Source: Acidipropionibacterium sp. (GTDB lineage: Bacteria; Actinomycetota; Actinomycetes; Propionibacteriales; Propionibacteriaceae). Taken from it: a DNA stretch of 64,000 bases. The stretch spans positions 34,715 to 98,714 of the forward strand of contig JALCLH010000013.1 in assembly GCA_022647765.1 (NCBI GenBank). The letters run 5' to 3'. Below are positions 1 to 9,654 of the stretch, in pieces. The notes under the pieces were generated by a model. The model worked only from the letters and a program-made list of their open reading frames with translations. It had not been told where the DNA came from and did no database searches. Made by a program: the position numbers and the translations under genes. Each line of letters starts with the position of its first letter. Positions within the stretch are counted from its first letter, which is position 1.

Positions 1-78
1 GTGACCTCCGCTCGCGACGGAGACGCCTCCAGCGTAGGGATCAGCCCTGAGACTGATCCATCCGAGATGCTGACATGA
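1..78 (+). CDS. Possible 3' end of an upstream gene (cas3 expected here)
   Basis: The first 25 codons are open in frame 1 and close with TGA at 76-78. The gene that usually precedes casA in a type I-E operon is cas3, so this could be its C-terminal tail. The visible residues carry no helicase or HD motif, so the name rests on position alone. A 40-base gap follows before casA. Confidence 0.3.
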   Translation: MTSARDGDASSVGISPETDPSEMLT

Positions 79-118
79 TTGAAGCATTCAAAACCTATTG
101 AGTAGGAGGCTGCACAGC

Positions 119-1711
119 ATGAAGACGGAACCCTTCAACTTGATCGACAAGCCCTTCATCCCGGTCGTCACTAGGGACGGCCCGGCCACACTGAGTCTGC
201 GCGACACGCTGGTTGACGCGGACTCGATCATCGGCATCGACACAAGCAGACCCACTGATGCCGTCGCGCTGTATCGAATGCTGCTCGCCATCGTCCTCGA
301 TGCTCTGGGACAGCCGGCCAGCATCCAGGAGTGGCGAGCGATGCTCGAGGCCGGGCGCTTCGATCCCGGACGTCTCAACGTGTATTTCACCAGGTATCAC
401 GATTGCTTCTATCTCGACGGCGGTCACCCCTTCTACCAGGTCCGCGAGCTGGAACCGGCCTCCGGCATCTGGAAATCGGCCACGCTGCTTCGCCCCGAAG
501 TGGCGAGCGGCAACAACGTTCCCCTCTTCTCCTCCGACACCGAGGCCACCCTCCAACCGCTCACCCCTGCCGAGGCTGCTGTTCTCCTGATCTCCTGCAT
601 GGCATGGGACACCGCAGCCATCAAGACAGGAGCGGCGGGGGATCCAATGGTCAAAGGTGGCAAGACCACCGGTAATCCCACCGGACCCCTGGGGCAACTC
701 GGCGTCGTGCTTCCGCAGGGCAGGACCCTGTTCGACACGCTCGTGCTCAGCGTTCCGGTCGGAACCGCCTCCGAGGAGGACCTGCCCGCATGGCGGCGCG
801 ACTGGACCCCGGCCTGGTCACAGCACCAGCCGAAAGGCATCAAGGAGCTTCTGACCTGGCAGGCACGACGCATCCGTCTGCACGAGGACGATGGGGTCAT
901 CACCGCCGTCACTGTTGCCGCCGGCGATCGACTGCTCTTCACCCCGCCGGACCTGGAGCCGCACTGCCTGTGGCGTCAGGTGAAGCCTGCGAAGAACTCT
1001 CCCGTCTCCGTCTCGCAGCGACCGGTGCGCCATCAACCCGGACGCTCAGCCTGGCGCGGGATGAATGCCCTACTTTCCCTCAAAGAGCACGAGGGGAACA
1101 GTGATGCGTTCTCGACCTCACTGGCGTTGAGACAGATCGGCTGGGCGCAGTGGCTCGGTGACGACTTTCCGCTGGACGTGCTGTGCGTCGGAGTCGTCTA
1201 CGGCAACCAATCAGCCGTCGTCGAAGACGTCGTAGCCGATACCATCCCGCTCCCCCTCAAGGCATTGAGTGACAAAGATGGCGAGCCACTGCGCGACGTC
1301 CTGATCGATCTCGTGGCCTCCGCCGAGAGTGTCCGCAAAGCGATCAACGATCTGGATGCCAACATTCGCCGTGCCGAAGGCGGGGATGCCGTTCCGTGGG
1401 ACAGGGGCGAGCATCCAGGTGACAGCTTCATGGGTCGGCTTGACTCCCCGACGCTACGTGTCCTCCGCGGCATTCAGAGAGATCCGGATCGGTACGAGGA
1501 GGGAATGGCGGCTTGGCAGAGGGCCGTCTGGGCGGACGCCTCCCGACTCGCGAACGACATGCTCGATGGAGCGGCACCCACATCTATTGCCGGGCACCGA
1601 AGTGGGAATCGCAAAGAACCGCTTCGTCTGTCAGATGCCGACGGCATCTTCTGGCACGCCCTCAACGAGGCGCTGCCAGACCACGCCGACTATCCCGAGG
1701 AGGAACGATGA
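119..1711 (+). CDS. casA: Cascade large subunit CasA (Cse1/Cas8e)
   Basis: This is the large subunit of the type I-E Cascade complex, which recognises the PAM and recruits Cas3. The 530-residue length and the N-terminus MKTEPFNLIDKPFIPV match the Cse1 family. I chose ATG 119 over the in-frame TTG at 98 because AGGAGG at 104-109 lies nine bases upstream. The stop overlaps the casB start by four bases (ATGA), so the two are translationally coupled. No frameshift or missing segment is seen. Confidence 0.93.
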   Translation: MKTEPFNLIDKPFIPVVTRDGPATLSLRDTLVDADSIIGIDTSRPTDAVALYRMLLAIVLDALGQPASIQEWRAMLEAGRFDPGRLNVYFTRYHDCFYLDGGHPFYQVRELEPASGIWKSATLLRPEVASGNNVPLFSSDTEATLQPLTPAEAAVLLISCMAWDTAAIKTGAAGDPMVKGGKTTGNPTGPLGQLGVVLPQGRTLFDTLVLSVPVGTASEEDLPAWRRDWTPAWSQHQPKGIKELLTWQARRIRLHEDDGVITAVTVAAGDRLLFTPPDLEPHCLWRQVKPAKNSPVSVSQRPVRHQPGRSAWRGMNALLSLKEHEGNSDAFSTSLALRQIGWAQWLGDDFPLDVLCVGVVYGNQSAVVEDVVADTIPLPLKALSDKDGEPLRDVLIDLVASAESVRKAINDLDANIRRAEGGDAVPWDRGEHPGDSFMGRLDSPTLRVLRGIQRDPDRYEEGMAAWQRAVWADASRLANDMLDGAAPTSIAGHRSGNRKEPLRLSDADGIFWHALNEALPDHADYPEEER

Positions 1712-2244
1712 AGTACTACTGGGAAGAGTATGTCGAGCAGGAGGGCAAGTGGCAGTCTCCACCGGGTGAGGATCTCGCGGCCATGCGCGCCGGGCTGGGT
1801 CGGCAACCTGGCGACGTCCCCCGGATGTGGCCCCTCTATCGGAATCTGTCCGAAGACGGAACCGTCACGAGGAAGCTTCGAGCAGAGCATGCGGTACTGG
1901 GCCTGTACGGCATACATCAGCAGGGACAGCACTACTCCGTCCACTCTGAGGGCACGAGTATCGCCACGGCCCTCAAACTCCTTCGTGAGTCCGGCAGGTT
2001 CAGTGCCGATGCAGTGGACGCCCGCTTCATCCGGGCCGCGACGGCATCCGACCTCGGCTCCCTCACATTTCATCTGCGAGGACTGATCAGTCAGCTCAAA
2101 TCGATCGAGCGCGCGGCGCCCTTTGACTACACCGCCCTGTTGAAGGATCTCACCGGGTGGCAGCGTCTGAACAACCAGCCACGGATCCGCAGGATCTGGG
2201 CCTCCAAGTATTTCGCACGCAACACCGCCTCAAAGGAGAAGTGA
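1708..2244 (+). CDS. casB: Cascade small subunit CasB (Cse2)
   Basis: This 178-residue protein is the small subunit, present as a dimer along the belly of type I-E Cascade, where it stabilises the R-loop. It has the expected Cse2 size, a lysine- and arginine-rich helical composition, and a C-terminal stretch around RLNNQPRIRRIWASKYF that suits nucleic-acid contact. Its position between casA and casC is diagnostic. It starts at ATG 1708 inside the casA stop and ends one base before casC. Confidence 0.9.
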   Translation: MKYYWEEYVEQEGKWQSPPGEDLAAMRAGLGRQPGDVPRMWPLYRNLSEDGTVTRKLRAEHAVLGLYGIHQQGQHYSVHSEGTSIATALKLLRESGRFSADAVDARFIRAATASDLGSLTFHLRGLISQLKSIERAAPFDYTALLKDLTGWQRLNNQPRIRRIWASKYFARNTASKEK

Positions 2245-2245
2245 C

Positions 2246-3400
2246 ATGACCACGAACCACTTTGTCGACATCCATATCCTGCAGGATCTTCCGCCGTCCA
2301 ACATCAACCGCGATGACAACGGAACTCCGAAGCAGTGCACCTACGGCGGCGTTCAGCGTCTCCGGACCTCATCCCAGTCATGGAAGCGCGCCACGCGGCT
2401 TGCCTTCAAGGACTTCAAGATGATCCCCGAGGAGAAGCTCGGCGTGAGGACTCGGCGAGTCCTCGCTCTCTTCTCGAACGAGTTCAAGAAGGCGGGAGTG
2501 GATGAGGAGACTGCCGGACAGCTGGCCGCGGCCATCGTCGCTCCGCTGAATATCAAGGCGGGCAAGAAGGCCGATCAGGGCGCCTATCTGCTCTTCTTCT
2601 CACGGCCGCAGGTCGATGAGCTGGTGAACCAGGTCATGGCGCTTCGGGGCCAGTGGGAGGGGCAGACGTCCAACGCGAAGAAGCTCGCAGACATTCTGGA
2701 TGCGATCGATGTCCCGGGCATCGTCGGGCATGGCCACTCGCTGGATGTGGCCCTGTTCGGCCGGATGGTCGCAGACCTGCCGGAAATCAACGTCGATGCG
2801 GCCGCACAGGTTGCGCACGCGATCTCCACCCATGCCACGCAGAATCAGTTCGACTACTTCACCGCAGTCGACGACTTCCAGACGGACTCGGGAAACGAGC
2901 CCGGCTCGGGGATGATCGGCACGATCGAGTTCAACTCGGCGACGATGTACCGCTTCGCAACGGTGTCCACACGTCAGCTCGGCGACAACCTCGGCGATCC
3001 GGCTGCCGCGGTGAAGGGCGTCCTCGACTTCATCAAGGCTTTCGTGCTGTCCATGCCCAGTGGGCACCAGACTTCGTACGCGGCGCACACGCGCCCGTCC
3101 GCTGTGGTCGTCTCCGTGCGAGACGACCAGCCGGTGAGTTACGTCTCCGCGTTCGAAAAGCCTGTGTGGTCCCCCCGTGAGGGGATGATCGAGGCGTCGG
3201 AGCTTCGCTTGGCGCACTTCATGCGGGATGAGTCGATTCGATGGGGTGATGTTCCGAAGTTGACCGCGGCCTCGTACTCTCCGGTGGACGGCCCGGAGGG
3301 CGCGAAAGATCTGTCCAGCGCATTCGGCCCCAGCCTGGCCTTCGGTGACTTGCTCAAGGCGGTCGAGAAGGCTCTGTCCGGCGGCGATGACGATGACTGA
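2246..3400 (+). CDS. casC: Cascade backbone subunit CasC (Cas7e/Cse4)
   Basis: CasC is the repeated RRM-fold backbone subunit that coats the crRNA, six copies per complex in E. coli. The 384-residue product opens with FVDIHILQDLPPSNINRD and carries the family signature RLRTSSQSWKRATR near residue 40. The start ATG 2246 follows casB by one base, with an AGGAG ribosome site inside the casB 3' end. The acidic tail GGDDDD overlaps the casD start. Intact. Confidence 0.95.
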   Translation: MTTNHFVDIHILQDLPPSNINRDDNGTPKQCTYGGVQRLRTSSQSWKRATRLAFKDFKMIPEEKLGVRTRRVLALFSNEFKKAGVDEETAGQLAAAIVAPLNIKAGKKADQGAYLLFFSRPQVDELVNQVMALRGQWEGQTSNAKKLADILDAIDVPGIVGHGHSLDVALFGRMVADLPEINVDAAAQVAHAISTHATQNQFDYFTAVDDFQTDSGNEPGSGMIGTIEFNSATMYRFATVSTRQLGDNLGDPAAAVKGVLDFIKAFVLSMPSGHQTSYAAHTRPSAVVVSVRDDQPVSYVSAFEKPVWSPREGMIEASELRLAHFMRDESIRWGDVPKLTAASYSPVDGPEGAKDLSSAFGPSLAFGDLLKAVEKALSGGDDDD

Positions 3401-4178
3401 TCAGTGCATCGTTCTCCGACTGGCCGGACCGTTGCAGTCATGGGGGGTGGCGAGTCAGTTCAACGAGCGACGGACCGCTCTGGCGCCGACGAAGTCCGGC
3501 ATGGTCGGACTGCTCGCAGCAGCGCTGGGGCGCCGACGGAAGGATCCGATCGAGGATCTCGTCAAGTTGCGGATGGGCGTCAGATCGGATCAACCGGGGA
3601 GTCTTCTTCGTGACTATCACACGGTCAGCGACCATCCCGGCATACCGCTGCTCTCCGCGAATCTCGACGCCAAGGGACGCCAGAAACGGACCAGTCCCAA
3701 GAAGTACACGCAACCCACGCACAGGTTCTATCTGGAGGACGCCGTATTCGTGGCAGCGCTCCAGGGAGACGGGGGTTTTATAGGCGACCTGGCTCACGCG
3801 CTTCGTCATCCTGTCTTCCCACTGGCGCTTGGAAGACGATCCTGTGTCCCTGCGCAGCCTCTGTTGCTTCCGGGGGATGAGGGGGACCTTTGGTCGGGAA
3901 CGGTGACATCGGTCCTCGGCAGGGTGCCCTGGCAGGCGTCTGCTCATGCACAGGACCGCGTCACGGCAGTGCATGTGCGGCTCGCGGCGAGCTGGGACGA
4001 TATCGATGGTGAGGATCTGACATCCGATGTTCCTGTGAGCTTCGATCCGCGGCGACGAGGCATGCAGACGAGAAAGGTGCATTCTGGCTGGATAGACCTA
4101 CCCACCGGCCACGAACCTGATCCTGATGCAGAACCGGGCCGGGCCAGTCATGATCCCTTCGAGCTCTTAGGTTGGTGA
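3387..4178 (+). CDS. casD: Cascade subunit CasD (Cas5e)
   Basis: Cas5e caps the 5' handle of the crRNA in Cascade. The family hallmark GPLQSWG lies near residue 14, followed by the typical segment PTKSGMVGLLAAALGR. Starts are possible at ATG 3387 or ATG 3393; both overlap the end of casC, and I give the longer one (263 residues). No clear ribosome site is visible, so expression probably relies on coupling. The stop TGA at 4176-4178 overlaps a possible GTG start of casE. Confidence 0.92.
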   Translation: MTMTDQCIVLRLAGPLQSWGVASQFNERRTALAPTKSGMVGLLAAALGRRRKDPIEDLVKLRMGVRSDQPGSLLRDYHTVSDHPGIPLLSANLDAKGRQKRTSPKKYTQPTHRFYLEDAVFVAALQGDGGFIGDLAHALRHPVFPLALGRRSCVPAQPLLLPGDEGDLWSGTVTSVLGRVPWQASAHAQDRVTAVHVRLAASWDDIDGEDLTSDVPVSFDPRRRGMQTRKVHSGWIDLPTGHEPDPDAEPGRASHDPFELLGW

Positions 4179-4186
4179 CACGAGCC

Positions 4187-4915
4187 ATGACATATCTGTC
4201 GAGTATCCCTATCAATCCACTGCGGAAAGAGGGGCAGAGATTGCTCTCCAATCGGCAGCGGATGCATGCCGCGCTTCTCGGCGGGATGGCCGTTCAGCCC
4301 GTGAAGGGAAGGATCCTGTGGCGGTTGGAGACTGCGGAACACAGTAGCCGTGTGCTCATCCTGACCAGGAGCCGCCCTAACTGGGACCACATCGTCGAGC
4401 AGGCGGGATGGCCCGGTGCCGACGGAGGTGATCCCAAAGTGGCGGACTATTCGCCCCTTCTCAGGATGGTGGTCCGGGGGCGGCGATTCACCTTCCGGGC
4501 GACCCTGAACACAGTCTCAAGTTCGCACAACCCGAGCTCAGCCACAGCTACCCAAGAGAAGCATCTCGCAGCACCATCGAGACGTGCCGTGCATGTGGGC
4601 GAGCGAACGGCGTCGAGTCAGATCTCCTGGTTCCTAAAGCGGGCAGCGGACGAGCACGATCAATGGGGATTCACCGTTGGCAGATCAGAGTCCCCGACTG
4701 TGCAGATCATTGGACGGTCCCACGAGAGATTCACGCGGCGCCGCGGGGAACCACCGGTGAGCCTGAACCTGGCGACTTTCGAGGGAGAGCTTCAGGTGAC
4801 GGACCCGGAGTTGATGACTCGCAGCCTGCTCGAGGGAATCGGCAAGGCGAAGGCATACGGCTGCGGGCTCATCACACTGGCGGCGGCAGGAGGGGCCGAT
4901 GTGGTGGTTGGCTGA
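4187..4915 (+). CDS. casE: crRNA endoribonuclease CasE (Cas6e/Cse3)
   Basis: Cas6e cuts the pre-crRNA at the base of each repeat hairpin, leaving an 8-nt 5' handle, and stays bound to the 3' hairpin. The product (242 residues from ATG 4187) starts MTYLSSIPINP. It carries RQRMHAALLGG, with the histidine expected at the active site, and ends in a glycine-rich GIGKAKAYGCGLITL loop typical of Cas6e. Alternative starts TTG 4172 and GTG 4175 would add four or five residues; the ATG fits the family N-terminus best. The 3' end overlaps cas1. Confidence 0.92.
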   Translation: MTYLSSIPINPLRKEGQRLLSNRQRMHAALLGGMAVQPVKGRILWRLETAEHSSRVLILTRSRPNWDHIVEQAGWPGADGGDPKVADYSPLLRMVVRGRRFTFRATLNTVSSSHNPSSATATQEKHLAAPSRRAVHVGERTASSQISWFLKRAADEHDQWGFTVGRSESPTVQIIGRSHERFTRRRGEPPVSLNLATFEGELQVTDPELMTRSLLEGIGKAKAYGCGLITLAAAGGADVVVG

Positions 4916-5894
4916 AGCCCAGTCTCTGCATCAGGTCTCAGATCGTCTCAGCTCGGTCTATGTGGAGCGCTGTCACATCGACCGGGCCGAGAATGCCGTG
5001 ATCTTCGTCAACAAGGAAAAGACTGTCCGTCTGCCGGCTGCATTCATCGCGACTCTTCTGCTAGGCCCTGGGACACGGATCACTCACGCTGCAGTGAGGT
5101 TGCTTGCTGATTCGGGAACCGCTGTGTCGTGGGTCGGAGAGCATGGGGTCCGGATGTACGCCCACGGTCTCGGACCAAGTCGCGGGTCCCAAGTCATCGA
5201 GCGGCAGGCCTATCTTGTTTCGCGGCCACAGCAGCGAGTCGCTGTGGCCCGGAAGATGTACGGAATGCGGTTCCCGGGCGAGGATGTCTCGGTGGCCACG
5301 ATGCAACAGTTGCTCGGTCGCGAAGGAGCGCGAGTCAAGAAGATCTACCGAGAGAATTCTGACCGCACTGGAGTTCCGTGGGACAAGAGGGCGTATATCG
5401 CCGGCGACGCTTTCGGTGCCGGTGATGACGTCAACAGGCTGCTGTCTGCCGGAAACTCATGCATGTATGGGATTTGCCATGCTGCAATCGTGGGAGTGGG
5501 TGCAAGCCCGGCCCTAGGATTCGTGCACACGGGTCATGCCCTGTCGTTCGTCTTGGATGTTGCTGATCTCTACAAGGCGGAGTACTCCATTCCGCTCGCC
5601 TTCGACCTCGCAGCGAAAGGTCAAGTTGATGAGTCAGACATGAGATGGGCGCTCAGGGATCGATTCCGTGAGACGAAGTTCATGTCTCGGATAGTGAAAG
5701 ATGTTATGGAATTGCTCATGGGTGAGTTTATCGAGCCCGAGACCGAGGATCATCGTGAACTCTGGGCCGGGAAGGACGCCACTATAAGAGGCGGCCGTAA
5801 TTGGGGCCTAGACGGGGAAGACATTGATGAGCTTCTGAGCGGCGGGTACCTGAGCGTGAGCGGGCCGGAGATCCCGGAACAGGTGGACTGGTGA
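4899..5894 (+). CDS. cas1: CRISPR integrase Cas1 (type I-E)
   Basis: Cas1 is the catalytic subunit of the Cas1-Cas2 spacer integrase. The 331-residue product has the type I-E layout: an N-terminal beta domain, then the metal-binding residues, a Glu in GREGARVKKIYRE, a His in FVHTGHALSF, and Asp in VLDVADLYK. It starts at ATG 4899 inside the casE end, and its stop overlaps the cas2 start as GTGA. Apparently intact, so the locus should be able to acquire spacers. Confidence 0.96.
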   Translation: MWWLAEAQSLHQVSDRLSSVYVERCHIDRAENAVIFVNKEKTVRLPAAFIATLLLGPGTRITHAAVRLLADSGTAVSWVGEHGVRMYAHGLGPSRGSQVIERQAYLVSRPQQRVAVARKMYGMRFPGEDVSVATMQQLLGREGARVKKIYRENSDRTGVPWDKRAYIAGDAFGAGDDVNRLLSAGNSCMYGICHAAIVGVGASPALGFVHTGHALSFVLDVADLYKAEYSIPLAFDLAAKGQVDESDMRWALRDRFRETKFMSRIVKDVMELLMGEFIEPETEDHRELWAGKDATIRGGRNWGLDGEDIDELLSGGYLSVSGPEIPEQVDW

Positions 5895-6178
5895 CTGTCA
5901 TCGTCTTGGTCGCCGGGCCCGAGGGGCTTCGAGGGCACCTGACCCGGTGGATGGTCGAGGTCCAAGCAGGTGTGTTCGTTGGGAACCCCGGCCGACGTAT
6001 CCGCGACCTTCTCTGGCAGGTCCTGTCGGACCGGATTGGCTCAGGTCAGGTCGTCATGGTCGAGCCCGCGCAGACCGAGCAGGGATGGGCTGTGAGGACC
6101 GCCGGGACCGATCGCTGGGCCCCTGTAGACTTCGATGGGGTGACTCTGGTTGCCCGGCGTCGTGCGCGAAAGCCGTAG
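5891..6178 (+). CDS. cas2: CRISPR adaptation protein Cas2 (type I-E)
   Basis: This 95-residue Cas2e (CasB-type ferredoxin fold) bridges two Cas1 dimers in the integrase. It starts with GTG at 5891, overlapping the cas1 stop by four bases. The N-terminus TVIVLVAGPEGLRGHLTRW and the motif VFVGNPGRRIRD are typical of the Cas2e branch. Only nine bases separate its stop from the first CRISPR repeat, so any leader acting on the array must overlap this gene. Confidence 0.93.
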   Translation: MTVIVLVAGPEGLRGHLTRWMVEVQAGVFVGNPGRRIRDLLWQVLSDRIGSGQVVMVEPAQTEQGWAVRTAGTDRWAPVDFDGVTLVARRRARKP

Positions 6179-6187
6179 TCACGAAGT

Positions 6188-8340
6188 GTTGTCCCCGCGC
6201 AGGCGGGGGTAATCCTGCGGGGATGAAGCCGGTCATGCTCCGCGCCGCGTTGTCCCCGCGCAGGCGGGGGTAATCCGTACTACGACGCTGAGCAGCGTCT
6301 CATCCAGATGTTGTCCCCGCGCAGGCGGGGGTAATCCGGTCTCAGGAGGATTACGATTACCTGTCGGAGTTGTCCCCGCGCAGGCGGGGGTAATCCGTCC
6401 TCCGCCGCCCGGCTTGTAGTGGGTCTGGCGTTGTCCCCGCGCAGGCGGGGGTAATCCGACGACCAGGGCCTACCGCGTCTGGCAGCAGGCGTTGTCCCCG
6501 CGCAGGCGGGGGTAATCCGCTCGACCATCTTGTGGAGTGCCGACATCGGAGGTTGTCCCCGCGCAGGCGGGGGTAATCCGCAAGTCTCGATCATCAGGAA
6601 TCGCTGACGGGAGTTGTCCCCGCGCAGGCGGGGGTAATCCGGTGCTGGACGCGCCGAGGTAGATGGGTGTGCCGTTGTCCCCGCGCAGGCGGGGGTAATC
6701 CGCACGGGACCTCCAGCGCGAATGGTCGGGGTGGGTTGTCCCCGCGCAGGCGGGGGTAATCCGAGCGCGATGCCGAACTCGACCGGAAGATGGCTGTTGT
6801 CCCCCGCGCAGGCGGGGGTAATCCGAACTCGACCACAGAATCGTGCAGGTCGAACGCGTTGTCCCCGCGCGGGCGGGGGTAATCCGCAGCGCTTCCCGAA
6901 GGGGACGCCGGTTGGGCTGTTGTCCCCGCGCGGGCGGGGGTAATCCGATGGCCCGCCACACGATCAGGCCTGCCCGTCGGTTGTCCCCGCGCGGGCGGGG
7001 GTAATCCGAATGATCGGGGGAGATTCCTGCGCGCCTACGGGTTGTCCCCGCGCGGGCGGGGGTAATCCGAACAGGCACGAACTCCAACAGGGCGTCACGG
7101 GGTTGTCCCCGCGCGGGCGGGGGTAATCCGTGCCCTTAGAGGCCGCCTCAGTGGCATTGTGGGTTGTCCCCGCGCGGGCGGGGGTAATCCGCGGGCAGGC
7201 GGGCTATGAACGCCTTCAGGTCCGGTTGTCCCCGCGCGGGCGGGGGTAATCCGGCATTGCAGCAGGTCGCGGACCGCTTGCAGATGTTGTCCCCGCGCGG
7301 GCGGGGGTAATCCGACTCCCCTGGCTCGCCCGAGCCCACATCGGGAGTTGTCCCCCGCGCGGGCGGGGGTAATCCGCCAGTTGAAGAACTTCCCGTTCGC
7401 ATCCTTGAGTTGTCCCCGCGCGGGCGGGGGTAATCCGGCCATGGGGCAGTCCCTGTCCCGTGGTGTCGCGTTGTCCCCGCGCGGGCGGGGGTAATCCGTG
7501 ATATTTCTATTCGACGACCATTGACGACTGGTTGTCCCCGCGCGGGCGGGGGTAATCCGGTCACATCCGCCATGACGAAGACCACCGAATCGTTGTCCCC
7601 GCGCGGGCGGGGGTAATCCGCTCATGAGCCAGCGTGCACCGGCGCTCCGTCTGTTGTCCCCGCGCGGGCGGGGGTAATCCGTCCTGACCCGTCATTTGGC
7701 ATGTTGATTGTGAGTTGTCCCCGCGCGGGCGGGGGTAATCCGTTATGCACCTGATCGGTCGCTCCCGGATATTGGTTGTCCCCGCGCGGGCGGGGGTAAT
7801 CCGTCCTGACCCGTCATCTGGCATGTTGATTGTGAGTTGTCCCGCGCGGGCGGGGGTAATCCGATCCAACGCCTGATCCTCGACGCGTTCACCGAGTTGT
7901 CCCCGCGCAGGCGGGGGTAATCCGGCTCTCGGCATGATCGCCCCAGCGCAGATCGTTGTCCCCGCGCAGGCGGGGGTAATCCGGCTCTCGGACACCGATC
8001 GAGCGCGGCACTGAGCGTTGTCCCCGCGCAGGCGGGGGTAATCCGTGTGACATCAAGGTCTGCAGTGACAACCCCCGTTGTCCCCGCGCAGGCGGGGGTA
8101 ATCCGGTCGCATCGGCCGTACGAGGACCACCGAAGTTGTCCCCGCGCGGGCGGGGGTAATCCGTCATGCGACCGCTGCCAGGCCGCATACCGCTGTTGTC
8201 CCCGCGCGGGCGGGGGTAATCCGTCGAGCTGAGCGACCGATGGCAGCATCTGGCGTTGTCCCCGCGCAGGCGGGGGTAATCCGCGGCACGGCGCCACGGT
8301 CTCCATCGGCGGTTGTCCCCGCGCAGGCGGGGGTAATCCG
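6188..8340 (+). CRISPR. CRISPR array, segment 1: 36 repeats, 35 complete spacers
   Basis: Repeats of 29 bp begin GTTGTCCCCGCGC and end GTAATCCG; the period is mostly 61 bp (32-bp spacers). CCCCGC/GCGGGG forms the hairpin that Cas6e would recognise. Starts run from 6188, 6249, 6310 to 8312. Two versions alternate in blocks: loop GCAG at 6188-6796, GCGG at 6858-7836, then GCAG (four), GCGG (two), GCAG (two). Repeats at 6796 and 7347 carry an extra C and 7836 lacks one. The first repeat ends in T. Spacers after 7836 are irregular (28-33 bp). The strand follows the 3' handle, so pre-crRNA should read plus. Confidence 0.98.
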
Positions 8341-8395
8341 CAGGGGCAGGGGTGTGGACTGCTTGACGCTTTTCGGACACGCCCAAAACTTGGTT

Positions 8396-9224
8396 TCAGG
8401 CCACCTGACGCGATTCCCTGTACTCCGCCTCAACCTCATTCGGGGTCCGATACCCCAACGCTGAGTGAAGACATTTCTGATTACACCTGAGCTCGATCCA
8501 CCGCACAACATCCCGGGCCGCCTCATCTTTGGTCCGATAGATCACCCGGTGCACCCTCTCATTCTTCAACGTTGCATTGAACGACTCCGCCCACGCATTA
8601 TCCCAGCACACTCCTGTTCTTCCCACCGAAGGTCTGATATCGTAGGACTCAAGCAACTCAGTGAACTCCTTCGACATGTACTGCGACTCCATGGTCGGAG
8701 TGAAATATCGTCTCACCCCGCACATGATCACAGTTCCTGACGGCCATGTCAATGGCCCCACTAATCAATTCGGTCCGCATATGATCGTCGATCGCATAGC
8801 CGACCGCCTTCTTCGTGCAGCAATCCAATACGGTCGCCAGATAGCAGAATCCCTCCAGAGTGTGAATATAAGTGATATCACCGACCCACTTGTACCCGGG
8901 TTTCTCAGCGGTGAAGTCCCGTTCCACGAGGTCGGGGCGCCCGTCCACATCGTCGGCCGGGATCGTCGTACGGACCTTCAGACGCGGCTGGGCCGCCACC
9001 AGGCCCTCGGCCCGCATGATGGCGCGGACCGTGTCAGGGTGGACCGACTCGCCGGCCCGGGACAGCTCGGCGGCGACCCGACGGTACCCGTAAGTGCCAT
9101 CCGACTCCTCGAAATAGAAGTGGATCTTCACAGTGAGTTCCTGGCGCCGCTGCTCGGTCGCCGAGATGGGCCTGTTCCGCCAGTCGTAATATCCCGAGTG
9201 GGAGACTTGCAGGCATCGGCACAT
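8396..9224 (-). pseudogene. IS3-family transposase OrfB, frameshifted
   Basis: This is the DDE integrase half of an IS3 transposase. The conserved residues are all present but in two frames: D in GDITYIHTLEG and D in IFHSDHG in the first, E in NAWAESFNATLKNE in the second. A single extra base near 8687, between HSDHG and SQYMSKEF, breaks the frame. The coding frame extends upstream of 9224 without an ATG, through TVADRYDYIFSQEG, to the slippery A-run, so OrfB is made as an OrfAB fusion. The lesion could be true decay or an assembly indel. Confidence 0.88.
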
Positions 9225-9277
9225 GAGCCGGACCGGATAGGTGCCTTCTTGCGAGAAAATGTAGTCGTAGCGATCGG

Positions 9278-9565
9278 CTACAGTGATTCCCTCGCGAAGA
9301 AGGCTGCCGCTTTTTTTAGGAAGTCGGCCTCCATCCGTGCTTCACGGAGTTCCTTCCTCAGGCTCTCGATTTCCTTCGACTCGGTGCTGGTGAGGTTCTC
9401 GGTCTCGGGTTCTGGATGTTCTTTGCGGTAGTCCTTGACCCACACGCCAACAGTCTGGGCGACGAGGTTGTATGATTCGGCGACGGATTTGATGGTGCGA
9501 TGCTTGTCCACGACCTCGAGAACGACTTGGTTCTTGAACTCTGGACTGAATTTTGATCCTGACAT
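9278..9565 (-). CDS. IS3-family OrfA
   Basis: The 95-residue product starts MSGSKFSPEFKNQVVLEVV and contains the helix-turn-helix that binds IS ends, followed by a leucine-rich segment (IESLRKELREARMEADFLKKA). The A-run at its 3' end lets some ribosomes slip into orfB. It lies entirely inside the element that splits the array. Confidence 0.88.
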   Translation of the reverse strand: MSGSKFSPEFKNQVVLEVVDKHRTIKSVAESYNLVAQTVGVWVKDYRKEHPEPETENLTSTESKEIESLRKELREARMEADFLKKAAAFFARESL

Positions 9566-9654
9566 GATGTGATCCTACCTGATTCTCAAAACTGTGATTT
9601 TCTTCAATAGTCCGAGAAGCCCCGCTCAGTCCAGTGGGCCAAGTGAGCGTCGCG

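Larger units (their letters stand above)
8356..9613 (-). mobile_element. IS3-family insertion sequence inside the CRISPR array
   Basis: About 1.26 kb containing orfA and orfB on the minus strand interrupts the array after the repeat at 8312. The ends are similar inverted sequences: GGACTGCTTGACG at 8356 and, on the other strand, GGACTATTGAAG ending at 9613. A run of seven A (T at 9311-9317) near the end of orfA is the expected site of programmed -1 frameshifting into orfB. Flanking remnants (15 bp left, 41 bp right) do not add up to one 32-bp spacer, so exact ends and target duplication are uncertain. Confidence 0.85.
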
